From positions 3,951,466 to 3,974,596 of the forward strand of contig NZ_CM002139.1 of the NCBI RefSeq assembly GCF_000454545.1: 23,131 nt of DNA, given 5' to 3'. Source of the stretch: Xanthomonas cassavae CFBP 4642. GTDB lineage: Bacteria > Pseudomonadota > Gammaproteobacteria > Xanthomonadales > Xanthomonadaceae. The position numbers were made by a program, and so were the translations under genes. The notes under the pieces are model-generated. The model had not been told where the DNA came from. It worked only from the letters and a program-made list of their open reading frames with translations, and did no database searches. Position 1 is the stretch's first letter. Each line of letters begins with the position of its first letter. This document shows positions 11,783 through 21,330 of the stretch, one piece after another.

Positions 11783-12187
11783 CTACGGCGCGGGAGCCAT
11801 GCCTTCTCGCCCCGCACGGAGAGGGGGTTTAGCGCGCAGCGTGCGCCGGATCCACAGGTAGCTGATCACAAACGTCAGCAGCATCGAGCCGGCATTCCAT
11901 AGCAGCAGCTCGCGCAGCATCGGCGTGCCGTGCAAGAGATGCGTGTAATAGCGGGAATCGAACAGCGCGATCGCGTGCGGCATGATTACGCTGATGAATG
12001 GCGTTGGCACCGGCGCGACCAGTGCGGTGATCGCGAGCGCAAAGCCGCCCACAACCCAGGGCGAGTTACGCGGGCGCTTGCGCAGGCGCGCGGCGACCCT
12101 GGTAACGATCCACAACAACGGCATTGCCAGGATCGCCCACAGCACCAACAGCAACGCCACCGCCAACATGCCCTGCAGGCTCAGCAT
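11783..12187 (-). CDS. Small integral membrane protein of unknown function
   Basis: The 134-aa product has no family I can name. Hydrophobic segments lie at about residues 3-29 (LAVALLLVLWAILAMPLLWIV), 45-70 (WVVGGFALAITALVAPV, then a PTPF turn) and 93-112 (LLLWNAGSMLLTFVISYLWI), with a basic loop (RLRKRPRNS) between the first two and a basic, proline-rich C-terminus. That suggests a three-pass inner-membrane protein. The ATG at 12187 lies 10 bp after the zipA stop, so it is probably co-transcribed with zipA. The stop lies next to the repeat block. Confidence 0.7.
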   Translation of the reverse strand: MLSLQGMLAVALLLVLWAILAMPLLWIVTRVAARLRKRPRNSPWVVGGFALAITALVAPVPTPFISVIMPHAIALFDSRYYTHLLHGTPMLRELLLWNAGSMLLTFVISYLWIRRTLRAKPPLRAGREGMAPAP

Positions 12188-12197
12188 GCGGCGCGAC

Positions 12198-12932
12198 TCA
12201 CCAGCGCGGCGATTTGGTCAGCGGCGGTGCCTGGTGCTGGCGGTCGTAGGCGCGCAATTCGTCGCGGATATGCGCCACCCGCTGCCTGCCCAGCGCATTG
12301 CGGCTGTCGTCCAGCACCACGCCATCCAGCAATTCGGCCATGCGCTGCACGGTGGGCAGCATCTTTTCCCAGGCATCGAGCGCGGTCATCGGCGCCGGCA
12401 AGGTCAGGAAGAAGGCGATCGCCGGCGTCTGCATCTCGCGGATATTGGCCATGTCGAAACTGCCCGGCTTGAGGATGCTGGCCATGCTGAAGATCGGCCC
12501 GCGTTCCGGGTGCCCTTCCACCAGGCGGTGGAACACATTCATGTGGCCGAACACCAGGCCGGTCTTTTCCGCGGCAACCACCACATCTTCGCCACGCAGG
12601 ATCTGGCCGGCCTTGGCCGCCACGAACAGCGACACGATCTTGTCGAAATCCTGATTCGGGCGCTTGCCAACGTCGTTGCCGCCGGCCGCATCCCGCTCAT
12701 CCAGGTCGAGCTCGCTCTGTTCGGCGCCGCCTTGGCTGCGCTCGAGCGCGTCTGCGTCAATCCCCGCATCGCCGGAAATCACCGGCTCGCGGCGTTCGCG
12801 CGGTTGGCTCTCGTCCTTGTCGACGCGCCGTCCCTGGGGCGCTTTCTTCGGGCGGCCGAACAGAAAAATTGCAGCGACCAGCAGCACTCCCGCGATCAGA
12901 ATTCCGATCCGGATCATGGCCATATCGGACAT
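12198..12932 (-). CDS. zipA: Cell division protein ZipA
   Basis: ZipA is an inner-membrane protein that tethers and bundles FtsZ at the division septum. The 244-aa protein has the expected layout: one N-terminal membrane anchor with almost no preceding residues (IRIGILIAGVLLVAAIFLFG, about residues 7-26), a charged linker (about 27-95), and a C-terminal FtsZ-binding domain (about 98-235, starting IVSLFVAAKAGQILRGEDVV). The linker is shorter than in E. coli ZipA (328 aa). MSDMAMIRIG offers three nearby ATGs; I took the outermost at 12932. It lies 56 bp after smc on the same strand, the usual order in this group. Confidence 0.93.
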   Translation of the reverse strand: MSDMAMIRIGILIAGVLLVAAIFLFGRPKKAPQGRRVDKDESQPRERREPVISGDAGIDADALERSQGGAEQSELDLDERDAAGGNDVGKRPNQDFDKIVSLFVAAKAGQILRGEDVVVAAEKTGLVFGHMNVFHRLVEGHPERGPIFSMASILKPGSFDMANIREMQTPAIAFFLTLPAPMTALDAWEKMLPTVQRMAELLDGVVLDDSRNALGRQRVAHIRDELRAYDRQHQAPPLTKSPRW

Positions 12933-12988
12933 TCAGCGTGCCTCCGCATCAAAGTAACAGGTGTCGTCATTCCGACAAGCATGGCACG

Positions 12989-15900
12989 TCATGCCGCACC
13001 CGCCAAACGGGCGGCCTCTTCCAGGTCCACGCTGACCAGGCGGCTGACGCCCGGCTCGCGCATGGTCACGCCGGACAACTGACGCGCGGCTTCCATTGTG
13101 GCCTTGTTATGGCTGACGAACAGGAACTGCACCTTCTCGCTCATCTCGCGCACCATATTGGCCAGGCGGCCGACATTGGCTTCGTCCAGCGGCGCGTCCA
13201 CCTCGTCCAGCAGGCAGAACGGCGCCGGATTGAGCTGGAAGATCGCAAACACCAGCGCCACGGCGGTCATCGCCTTCTCGCCACCGGACAGCAGCGAGAT
13301 GCTGGACACGCGCTTGCCGGGCGGGCGCGCCATGATGGTCACGCCGGTATCGAGCAGGTCCTCGCCGGTGAGTTCCAGGTATGCGTGACCGCCGCCGAAC
13401 AGGCGCGGATACAGCGCCTGCACGCCGGAATTGACGCGGTCGAAGGTGTCCTTGAAGCGGCCGCGGGTTTCGCGGTCGATCTTGCGGATGGCTTCCTCCA
13501 GCGTTTCCAGCGCGGTGTTGAGGTCCAGGTTCTGCGCATCCAGGTATTCGGAGCGTTGCGCGGCCTCGCCGTACTCTTGGATCGCGGCCAGGTTCACCGG
13601 CTCCAGGCGACGCATGCGGCCGTCGATCTGGTTCACCGCCGCTTCCCACTCGGCGGCATTGGCCGCCTCGGGCAGGCCGTTGACCACGTCCTCAAGCACG
13701 AAGCCGGCCTTGACCACGGCAGCGGAGAGCTGCTCGGCGTTGAGCACCAGCGCCTGTTGATCGAGCTTGCGCTGGTTGATGCGCTCGCGCTGCGCCAGTG
13801 CCTGTTCGTCGCGCTGCTGGCGGGTTTGCTCGAAGCTGCGCAGCTCGCCATCGATGCTGTCCAGCAGCGTGCGCGTTTCGCCGAGCACGCGCTCGGTGCG
13901 CACACGCTCGCTCAGGGCGGCCTGGTGTTCGTGTTCCAGCGTCTCTACCGGGGAATCGCCTTCGCTGAGCTGGGCCAACAGGTCTTCCAGGCGCGTATCC
14001 AGCTGGCCGCGCTGGCTGTCCATGCGCTCCAGGGTCTGGCTGAGCGAGGTGATCTGGGTGCGCTGCGATTCCAGCGTCAGCGCCAGCGCATGCATCGCAT
14101 CGCGCACGCCGCGCGCGGCATCGCGCGCCTGATCGCGTGCATCGGTGAGCTGGCGGCGCTCGTTTTCCAGCGCCTGCCGTGTGCCCTGCAGATCGCCCAT
14201 CAGGGTGACTGCGTCTTCGAGTTTCGCACGTGCCTCGCGGGCTTGTTCGCGGCTGGTGTCCAGGGTTTCCAGCAGCTGCGACAACTCGGTTTCGATGCGC
14301 TCGATGCGCGTACGCGCCGCATCGACCTTGCCCTGCTGACTCTGCAACTGGCCGGCCAGTTCGGAGACGCTGCGGTGGGCCATGTACAGCTGGCGCTGCG
14401 CATCTTCGCGCTGCTGCTCGGCCGCCAGCGACTGCTCGCGGAAGCCTGCAAGCCGGTGTTCGAGATCGGCCTCGCGCTCCTGCAGGGTTTCGATCTGAGT
14501 GCGCAGCTGCTGGATTTCGCGCTCGCGCAGCAGCGCGCCTTGCTTGGCCGCGCCCGAGCGCGACACGCGCACCCAGCCTTCGCCCAGGCGTTCGCCATTG
14601 CGGGTAATGACCGAGTCGCCTTCGGGCAGACTGGGTTGCAATGCACGTGCAGCGTCCAGGTCCTCGGCGGTGTGCAGCCGCGCCAGCAGGCGGCGGATCG
14701 CGATCGGCCCCTGCACCTTGGCAGCCAGCGAGGTCGGCGCGAAGCTCGCGCTGTCGGTGGCACGGGACACCAGCGCAATACGGCCCTCTCCCAACTCGCC
14801 CAGCGCATCGACCAGTTGCTCGGGCGCCTCCACCAGCACGCCTTCGATCAACTGCCCCAGCGCGCTTTCGACGGTATTTTCCCAGCCGCTTTCCACCGTG
14901 ATGCGTTCGCCCACGCGCACCGCCGAATCCAGCCCACGCGAGGTCAACCATGCCACTGCCGCGCCCTGCTCCTGGCCGAGTGCGGCCTGCTGCAGGGTTT
15001 CCAGCGAGGACAGCCGGCCGCGTACGGCCTGCGCCTGCTTGCGTACCTCGGCCAGTTCGCCCTGGCTGGCGCGTTGCTGGTCCTGCAGCGCGGCCAGCGC
15101 GTGCTTGCGCGCGTCCACCTGCTCGTTCAATCCATCCAGCGAGGTCTTTTGCGTTTCGTGGCGCAACTCGATCTGCTCGAACGCCTCGGCCAGCGCGTCC
15201 AGATCCAGCCCGGCGCGTTCATTGACCAGCGCTTCGCGGCGGCGCTCGGCCTCCAGCGACTGGCGGTCCAGGTAATCGACGCGGGTGCGCTCCACTTCGC
15301 CGGCGCGCGAGGCTTCACCGGTGTCGCGGTTGTGGGTTTCCCAGCGCTGCTGCCAGTCGGCCAACCGCGCTTCGGCCTCGCGCAGCGCTTCCTGACGGAA
15401 TTCGTGGTCTTCGCGCAGTTGCTCCAGTTGCGGTTCGGCATCGGCCACGGCCTCGCGTAGGACGCGCAGCTTCGCCGAGTCGCCGCTGATGTGCTGGGTC
15501 AGCTCCTGCAGCTGGCTGTGGGCCTCGTCGCGCGCCTTGTGCAGGCGATGCGAGAGTTCGCGCTGATGCTGGATCTGCTGTTCGATACGCGCCAGCGCGC
15601 TGCCCACCTGATAGACATCTGCCTGCGCCTTGGCCACCGCATCGGCTGCCTCTTCGCGACGCACGCGCCCGGTTTCGATGCGCGCCTCGGCATCGCGCTG
15701 TTCGGCGATCAGTTGCTGCAGGCGGGTTTCTTCCTGATTCAATTTTTCGCGCAGGCCTTGCAGCTGCCCGTCCAGGCCGCGGTATTCCAGCGCCTTCCAC
15801 TCGGCGTCCTTGATCCGGCGCTCTTCCTGCAAGGCCTGGTACTGCTCGGCCTGCCGCGCCTGGCGCTGCAGATGCGCCAGCTGCTTGGTGATTTCCTCGC

Positions 15901-16492
15901 GCAGGTCGCCCAGGCGGTCGAGGTTCTCGCGGGTGTGGCGGATGCGGGTTTCGGTTTCCTTGCGGCGTTCCTTGTACTTGGAAATGCCGGCGGCTTCTTC
16001 CAGGTACACGCGCAGATCTTCCGGGCGCGCTTCGATGATCTGGCTGATCATGCCCTGCTCGATGATCGAGTAGCTGCGCGGCCCAAGGCCAGTACCCAGG
16101 AACAGGTCGGTGATGTCGCGGCGCCGGCACTTGGTGCCGTTGAGGTAATAGGCGCTGTTGCCGTCGCGGCTGACCAGGCGCTTGACCGAGATTTCGTTGA
16201 ACGAGGCGAACTCGCCGGAGATGGTGTGATCGGAGTTGTCGAAGATCAGCTCCACCGTCGCCTGCGACACCGGCTTGCGCGCCGAGGAGCCGGAAAAGAT
16301 CACGTCGGTCAGCGAATCGCCACGCAGGCGGCTGGCCGAGCTCTCGCCCATCACCCAACGCACCGCGTCGATGATGTTGGACTTGCCGCAGCCATTGGGA
16401 CCGACGATGCCGGTCATGTTGGTGGGCAGGTGCAAGGTCGTCGGATCGACGAACGACTTGAAACCGGACAGCTTGATCGTGGACAGGCGCAT
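12989..16492 (-). CDS. smc: Chromosome segregation protein SMC
   Basis: SMC is the ABC-type ATPase of bacterial condensin. It acts as a dimer with ScpA/ScpB to extrude and organise DNA loops. The 1167-aa protein has an N-terminal head with Walker A GPNGCGKSN (residues 31-39), a long coiled coil from about 165, a hinge around the middle (AAVAWLTSRGLDSAVRVGER to GEGWVRVSRSG), a returning coil, then signature LSGGEK (1068), Walker B FCLLDEVDAPLDE (about 1092-1104) and the D- and H-loops. MRLSTIKLSGFKSF is the family start; neither this ATG (16492) nor the in-frame ATG at 16531 has a clear ribosome-binding site. A much longer open frame upstream runs through a decayed esterase gene and is not part of SMC. 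scpA and scpB are not nearby. Confidence 0.97.
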   Translation of the reverse strand: MRLSTIKLSGFKSFVDPTTLHLPTNMTGIVGPNGCGKSNIIDAVRWVMGESSASRLRGDSLTDVIFSGSSARKPVSQATVELIFDNSDHTISGEFASFNEISVKRLVSRDGNSAYYLNGTKCRRRDITDLFLGTGLGPRSYSIIEQGMISQIIEARPEDLRVYLEEAAGISKYKERRKETETRIRHTRENLDRLGDLREEITKQLAHLQRQARQAEQYQALQEERRIKDAEWKALEYRGLDGQLQGLREKLNQEETRLQQLIAEQRDAEARIETGRVRREEAADAVAKAQADVYQVGSALARIEQQIQHQRELSHRLHKARDEAHSQLQELTQHISGDSAKLRVLREAVADAEPQLEQLREDHEFRQEALREAEARLADWQQRWETHNRDTGEASRAGEVERTRVDYLDRQSLEAERRREALVNERAGLDLDALAEAFEQIELRHETQKTSLDGLNEQVDARKHALAALQDQQRASQGELAEVRKQAQAVRGRLSSLETLQQAALGQEQGAAVAWLTSRGLDSAVRVGERITVESGWENTVESALGQLIEGVLVEAPEQLVDALGELGEGRIALVSRATDSASFAPTSLAAKVQGPIAIRRLLARLHTAEDLDAARALQPSLPEGDSVITRNGERLGEGWVRVSRSGAAKQGALLREREIQQLRTQIETLQEREADLEHRLAGFREQSLAAEQQREDAQRQLYMAHRSVSELAGQLQSQQGKVDAARTRIERIETELSQLLETLDTSREQAREARAKLEDAVTLMGDLQGTRQALENERRQLTDARDQARDAARGVRDAMHALALTLESQRTQITSLSQTLERMDSQRGQLDTRLEDLLAQLSEGDSPVETLEHEHQAALSERVRTERVLGETRTLLDSIDGELRSFEQTRQQRDEQALAQRERINQRKLDQQALVLNAEQLSAAVVKAGFVLEDVVNGLPEAANAAEWEAAVNQIDGRMRRLEPVNLAAIQEYGEAAQRSEYLDAQNLDLNTALETLEEAIRKIDRETRGRFKDTFDRVNSGVQALYPRLFGGGHAYLELTGEDLLDTGVTIMARPPGKRVSSISLLSGGEKAMTAVALVFAIFQLNPAPFCLLDEVDAPLDEANVGRLANMVREMSEKVQFLFVSHNKATMEAARQLSGVTMREPGVSRLVSVDLEEAARLAGAA

Positions 16493-16674
16493 GGAAACAG
16501 GGATCTCGGTCAACGGCGCGGGGCGCGCCATCGGGTCGGGGTTGCAGAGGCCCGCGCTGGCAGACAACAGCCTAGCGGCAGGGGCCAAGCGAACGATTGA
16601 CGTCGAGTATAGCGGGCCAGGCACGGCGGACATTGGCGTGCCCGCCAGCGGCAGTCCCGGCGGGCTGGGCCGAT

Positions 16675-17236
16675 TCAGCCCCTGCGCTTGCCCTCGCCAC
16701 GAGCGCGGGGCCCGATCACCTCCCGCAGGGCGGCGCGCAACGCCGCCTGGAACACCGCCACATGGTGCAGCGCAGGAAACTCGCGGTAATGCACTGCCAG
16801 CCCCGGCGTCGCGGACAGGCGCGCGGCAAGCTGCCAGGCCCGTTCCGCACCGCCCAGACACAGCCACAGCCACAGCCGTGCGGCACCGCGCAGTCCACGC
16901 GCAAGAAAACACCGTTCGGGCTCGCCCAGCAGCGCGCACTGCCCCCAGCACAGCGACGGACTGGCCGCCACAAAGTCGGTGAACCAACCGTCGCCCGCAT
17001 ACAGCGCGTGCAGGACGAACAGGCCGGCCAGCGAATGTCCCCACAACGCCTGCTGCCTGGTCCAGACGCACACACTGCACCGGCGCGGGCACGGCATGTC
17101 GCAGCAGCGCGTCGCGCAGTGCCCGGTCACCGCCGCCCATCGGCGCTTCGGCCGCACCGGAAGCGGCCAGAAAGGGATGATCGGCCGGCTGGAACGTGTC
17201 GTGGCGGGCACGGGTGGGCAGATCGAACAACTGCAT
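16675..17236 (-). pseudogene. Alpha/beta-hydrolase esterase (IroE/BesA-like), 5'-truncated and frameshifted
   Basis: Two frames together give one esterase. The distal frame has the serine nucleophile elbow in QALWGHSLAGLFVLHALYAG, FVAASPSLCWG and a C-terminal YREFPALHHVAVFQ with the likely catalytic histidine. This is the pattern of siderophore-ester hydrolases of the IroE/Fes-like group. The upstream part (FDLPTRARHDTFQPADHPF to RALRDALLRHAVPAP) is in another frame, and the switch falls at about 17055-17068, where a one-base lesion would fit. The roughly 100 N-terminal residues expected before this point are not found, and an alternative start at 17290 runs into a stop after 11 codons. I read it as a dead remnant. 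Confidence 0.72.
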
Positions 17237-17358
17237 GCGGCCTGGCCCTGCATGTCACGCCGTGATTCCGCGCCACGTCGTAGGGTTCATCGGACGCAGC
17301 TCCCCCGCTGCAACGGCAGCGCTTGATCGCTACGCAGCATGCCGCCCCCAAACGAACA

Positions 17359-17380
17359 ACGGGCGCCCTGAGGCGCCCGT
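17359..17380 (-). terminator. Intrinsic terminator after rplI
   Basis: ACGGGCGCC (17359-17367) and GGCGCCCGT (17372-17380) form a perfect 9-bp stem with a 4-base loop, 55 bp past the rplI stop. The minus strand then reads TGTTCGTTTG, a moderate T-rich tail. Confidence 0.75.
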
Positions 17381-17435
17381 CGATGGTTCCGCAAGCGAAC
17401 TGTTCCGTTAGGTCAGCTGCGCCTGATGATGCGGA

Positions 17436-17885
17436 TCAGGCGTCGGATTCGACGATGACCTTGACCGAGGTTTCCACATCGGCGTGCAGGTGCAGCACGA
17501 CGTCGTACTCGCCGACATTGCGGAATGCGCCTTCGCCCAGGATCACTTCGCTCTTTTCCAGCGGCAGGCCGGCGGCGGTGAATGCCTCGGCGATGTCGCG
17601 CGGGCCGACCGAGCCATACAGCTTGCCTTCGGTCGATGCATGCGCACCGATGGTGACGCTGGCGCCTTCGAACTTGGCGGCGCGGCCCTGTGCGTCGGCC
17701 AGGATGGTGTTGGCCTTGGCTTCGTACTCGGCGCGCTTGGTTTCGAACGCTTCGACGTTGGCAGTGGTGGCCGGCACGGCCTTGCCCTGCGGCACGAGGA
17801 AGTTGCGGCCGTAACCCGGCTTGACGCTGACCTTGTCACCCAGGTTGCCCAGGTTGGTCACTTTCTGCAGAAGAATCAGATCCAT
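17436..17885 (-). CDS. rplI: 50S ribosomal protein L9
   Basis: L9 binds 23S rRNA domain V near the base of the L1 stalk and helps maintain reading-frame fidelity. The 149-aa length is normal. The N-terminal rRNA-binding domain is clear ([19 protein letters not shown], then [15 protein letters not shown]), followed by the long connecting helix and the C-terminal domain. It is the last gene of the rpsF-rpsR-rplI operon. Its distance from rpsR (229 bp) is unusually large and filled with repeats, including a terminator-like stem, so its output may be uncoupled from rpsF-rpsR. Confidence 0.98.
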   Translation of the reverse strand: MDLILLQKVTNLGNLGDKVSVKPGYGRNFLVPQGKAVPATTANVEAFETKRAEYEAKANTILADAQGRAAKFEGASVTIGAHASTEGKLYGSVGPRDIAEAFTAAGLPLEKSEVILGEGAFRNVGEYDVVLHLHADVETSVKVIVESDA

Positions 17886-17951
17886 GGTGGTACTCCGTTA
17901 TTCGTTAGCGCCGGCACGTGGGCTGGCGCAACGGGTGCTGTCCGAAAAGAC

Positions 17952-17979
17952 GGGATTCGGGAATCGGGATTTGGGAATC
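17952..17979 (+). repeat. Four tandem heptads GGGAWTY (G-quadruplex-like)
   Basis: The plus strand reads GGGATTC, GGGAATC, GGGATTT, GGGAATC in succession: four GGG tracts with 4-base loops. This satisfies the simple G-quadruplex pattern. It sits on the template strand for rplI transcription, 67 bp before the rplI start. Confidence 0.75.
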
Positions 17980-18022
17980 GTAAAAGCACGATCGACACCG
18001 CATCTCGAATGACCGGCCTCTA

Positions 18023-18054
18023 TACTTTAAATAACCCGCACATGGATGTGCGGG
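18023..18054 (-). terminator. Terminator-like stem between rpsR and rplI
   Basis: CCCGCACAT (18035-18043) and ATGTGCGGG (18046-18054) form a 9-bp stem with a 2-base loop. On the minus strand it is followed by TTATTTAAAG. A 2-base loop is tight, so the folded stem would lose a base pair or two. It lies 61 bp after the rpsR stop and would stop or attenuate transcription before rplI. Confidence 0.5.
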
Positions 18055-18107
18055 CTCTTGTGAGGGACTCACATAAAACCGTGCGGGCTCTTGTGAGGGA
18101 CTCACAT
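18048..18107. repeat. Two 27-bp direct repeats, each with a hairpin
   Basis: Positions 18048-18074 and 18081-18107 are identical over 27 bp, with a 33-bp period and spacer AAAACC. Each copy contains TGTGAG-GGA-CTCACA, a 6-bp dyad with a 3-base loop, and GTGCGGG at one end. In the first copy, GTGCGGG is also the arm of the terminator-like stem at 18035-18054. All of it lies in the transcribed rpsR-rplI gap. Confidence 0.9.
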
Positions 18108-18114
18108 CAACGAC

Positions 18115-18345
18115 TTAAACGTCGTGATTGTCCGTGTACGGAATCAGCGCCAGGAAACGCGAGCGCTTGACGGCCGTGGCCAGCTGGCGCTGATACTTTG
18201 ACTTGGTACCGGTCACGCGGCTCGGCACGATCTTGCCGTTCTCGGTGAGGTACTGACGCAGGGTGTTGAGATCCTTGTAATCGATCTCCTTGACACCTTC
18301 GGCGGTGAACTTGCAAAACTTGCGACGACGGAAGAACTTGGACAT
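18115..18345 (-). CDS. rpsR: 30S ribosomal protein S18
   Basis: S18 pairs with S6 on the 30S platform. The 76-aa protein is of normal length and has the family core: [13 protein letters not shown], then [27 protein letters not shown] and the C-terminal [20 protein letters not shown]. It has a single cysteine (Cys11), not the four of zinc-ribbon S18 paralogues. It starts 11 bp after the rpsF stop and is part of the same operon. Confidence 0.98.
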   Translation of the reverse strand: MSKFFRRRKFCKFTAEGVKEIDYKDLNTLRQYLTENGKIVPSRVTGTKSKYQRQLATAVKRSRFLALIPYTDNHDV

Positions 18346-18356
18346 GACAGCGCTCC

Positions 18357-18788
18357 TTAAGCGGCTTCGGCGTTGTCGCCGTCGGTATCGGTGGCAGCGG
18401 GGGCTTCGCCCTCTTCATCGTCACGACGACGACGCTCGCTACGCTCAGGCTTGTCGCCCTTCTCGTCCTTGCTCTTCATGATCAGTGACTGCTCTGTGTC
18501 GGCGCCATCGCGCTTGACGACCAGATGACGCAGCACCGCGTCGTTGAAGCGGAAGCTTTCCACCAGCTCGCTCAGCACGGCCTGATCGACTTCGATGTTG
18601 AGCAGCACGTAGTGCGCCTTCACCAGGTTCTGGATCGGGTAGGCCAGCTGACGACGGCCCCAGTCTTCCAGACGGTGGATGGTGCCGTTACCGCCCTCGA
18701 TCAGCGACTTGTAGCGCTCGATCATGGCCGGGACCTGCTCGCTCTGGTCCGGATGGACCAGGAACACGACTTCGTAATGACGACTCAT
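18357..18788 (-). CDS. rpsF: 30S ribosomal protein S6
   Basis: S6 binds 16S rRNA helix 22 together with S18. The 143-aa protein begins [19 protein letters not shown], with the alpha/beta core ending near residue 100 ([10 protein letters not shown]). A long charged and acidic tail follows ([20 protein letters not shown], then an Ala/Asp-rich end). In E. coli the S6 C-terminus is modified by RimK with glutamates; this tail is different and ends in Ala, so I make no claim about modification. It is the first gene of the rpsF-rpsR-rplI operon; a promoter candidate lies about 115-140 bp upstream. Confidence 0.98.
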   Translation of the reverse strand: MSRHYEVVFLVHPDQSEQVPAMIERYKSLIEGGNGTIHRLEDWGRRQLAYPIQNLVKAHYVLLNIEVDQAVLSELVESFRFNDAVLRHLVVKRDGADTEQSLIMKSKDEKGDKPERSERRRRDDEEGEAPAATDTDGDNAEAA

Positions 18789-18860
18789 GTTGTTTTACCT
18801 TTCGGATGTGGCCACGTGGGCCGGACAGCTCCCCGGCAAGTCCGCGCAAGCGGCCGGTGG
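18789..18860 (-). promoter_or_regulatory. rpsF leader with possible S6:S18-type hairpins
   Basis: In many bacteria the S6:S18 complex represses its own operon by binding a CCG-containing stem in the rpsF leader. Here the leader can form GGAC/GTCC around an internal CCGGGGAG (about 18819-18842) and GGCC-CACGT-GGCC (18811-18823, minus strand). The match to the published motif is by eye only and the two stems partly compete. Confidence 0.25.
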
Positions 18861-18900
18861 AGCAAGGGATCCCACCCGAGACCCGGGCAGGAAGCGCGAA

Positions 18901-18929
18901 AGTATGGCAGCTCAAGCGTTTAGCCGCAA
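18901..18929 (-). promoter_or_regulatory. Candidate sigma70 promoter of rpsF-rpsR-rplI
   Basis: The minus strand has TTGCGG (18929-18924), a 17-bp spacer, then CATACT (18906-18901). This would give a leader of about 105 nt, long enough for regulatory structure. Confidence 0.4.
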
Positions 18930-19009
18930 CTGGGCTGCAGCAGTGAGGGGCTTGAAGCCCCCCCTCGGGGCGAGAGGGCACGGCTTAGGCGCCACTGGCG
19001 CGTGTGCCC

Positions 19010-19119
19010 TGGAGCGCCCGCGCCGCAAGCGCGGGCCGGGGGTTGGGGTGAGGATACGGGCAAAGCAGTCGCAGCGTCACTTCTGAGGGGGACAATGTCC
19101 CGGTAGGAGAAGGGATAAT
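19010..19119. repeat. Composite intergenic repeat, copy 2 (inverted relative to copy 1)
   Basis: Module B at 19010-19041 is the exact reverse complement of 11739-11770 over 32 bp. Module A at about 19088-19117 is the near-exact reverse complement of 11559-11588. The A-then-B order is the same on the opposite strand, with a shorter spacer (about 47 bp instead of about 150). The rest of the 345-bp gap (18789-19133) holds the rpsF leader and promoter candidate and GC-rich hairpins, but no gene. Confidence 0.8.
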
Positions 19120-19133
19120 GCGCGCCCGCCGGC

Positions 19134-19472
19134 TCAGCGATGCTCGGCTTCGGTCGTGAAGCTCTCGCCGCAACCGCACTCGGCGGTCGCGTTGGGATTG
19201 CGAAAGGTGAACGTCTCGCTCAGGCCGTGCTTGCCGAAGTCGATGCAGGTGCCATCGACCAGGGGCAGGCTGACCGGGTCGACGAAGATCTGCACCCCGC
19301 CCTGCTCGAACACCGCATCGTCGTCGCGCTGCTCGCGCGCCAGGTCGGCGATATGGCCCCAGCCGGAGCACCCGGTTTTGGTCACGCCAAAGCGCAGACC
19401 CAACGCACCCGGGGTCTGCTGCACGAAACGCTGCACGCGCTCCAGCGCGGCGGGGGTGAGGCTGACGGCCAT
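19134..19472 (-). CDS. IscA/SufA-family iron-sulfur cluster assembly protein
   Basis: A-type carrier proteins pass iron-sulfur clusters from the Isc or Suf scaffold to target enzymes. The 112-aa protein has the three invariant cysteines: Cys35 in KTGCSGWGH, and Cys99 and Cys101 in ECGCGESF, the usual C-x63-C-x-C arrangement. Length is typical of IscA/SufA/ErpA. I chose the ATG at 19472 because GGAG lies 7 bp upstream and MAVSLTPAALERV is the family start; the longer frame to 19580 is unconserved. No other isc or suf genes are nearby, so I cannot say which of the three paralogues it is. It is divergent from asnS. A TATACT -10-like box lies at 19504-19499, about 30 bp before the start. Confidence 0.9.
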   Translation of the reverse strand: MAVSLTPAALERVQRFVQQTPGALGLRFGVTKTGCSGWGHIADLAREQRDDDAVFEQGGVQIFVDPVSLPLVDGTCIDFGKHGLSETFTFRNPNATAECGCGESFTTEAEHR

Positions 19473-19676
19473 GAGGGCACTCCAAGACAGTGGCGACAAG
19501 TATAGCGAGACCGCAACAACCTGGCGGGACGCTGAGCAGCGATGTCTGCGACAGACGGGGGCGGTGTGCGCCTGCGACAAGCGCAGCAGCCGGCACCCCG
19601 TTCAGATGCTCGCGCCGGCGCGGTCGCAGCCAGTAAACTCGCAGGTCATTCAAGGTCGCAACGGCGGGGAATAGTC

Positions 19677-21071
<1,395 letters not shown>

Positions 21072-21072
21072 G

Positions 21073-21330
21073 GTGAACCTGCCGGCCGCCGCCTCCATGC
21101 TTCAATCGCTGGCCGTCGGGCTGGCGGCGATCATGGGCGGTCTGACAGCGATACGTAGCGTGTTGCTGGCGCGGCTGGCGTCGCGCCAGCCCGACCCACA
21201 ACGCTGCTGGCAGACCAGTACCGCACGTGCCGCAACCCGGCATGCCACGGCTCCGCTGCGCTGGACCATTGCAGCGCTGGTCATTGGCGCGGCATTCCCG
21301 AAACTTTTCCTGATGCTGGCGGCGGCATGA
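21073..21330 (+). CDS. Small two-pass membrane protein, unknown
   Basis: The 85-aa product has two hydrophobic segments, about residues 9-32 (MLQSLAVGLAAIMGG onward) and 65-84 (TIAALVIGAAFPKLFLMLAA), joined by a basic, polar loop. I recognise no family. GTG at 21073 begins one base after the asnS stop; an internal ATG at 21097 would start right at the first membrane segment and is a real alternative. The stop overlaps the next start (ATGA at 21327-21330), implying translational coupling. Confidence 0.65.
   Translation: MNLPAAASMLQSLAVGLAAIMGGLTAIRSVLLARLASRQPDPQRCWQTSTARAATRHATAPLRWTIAALVIGAAFPKLFLMLAAA

Noticed and set aside
12869..15460. 863-residue open frame on the plus strand opposite smc
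   Set aside because: It is antisense to the SMC coiled coil; the low-complexity Gln/Leu/Ala composition reflects complementary Glu/Arg/Leu codons.
16493..17236. Long N-terminal extension of SMC
   Set aside because: The frame is open, but it runs through a decayed esterase on the same strand. SMC proteins start at MRLSTIKLSGFKSF.
18048..18107. CRISPR array
   Set aside because: There are only two repeats with a 6-bp spacer and no cas genes in the window. It is a tandem duplication of a hairpin unit.
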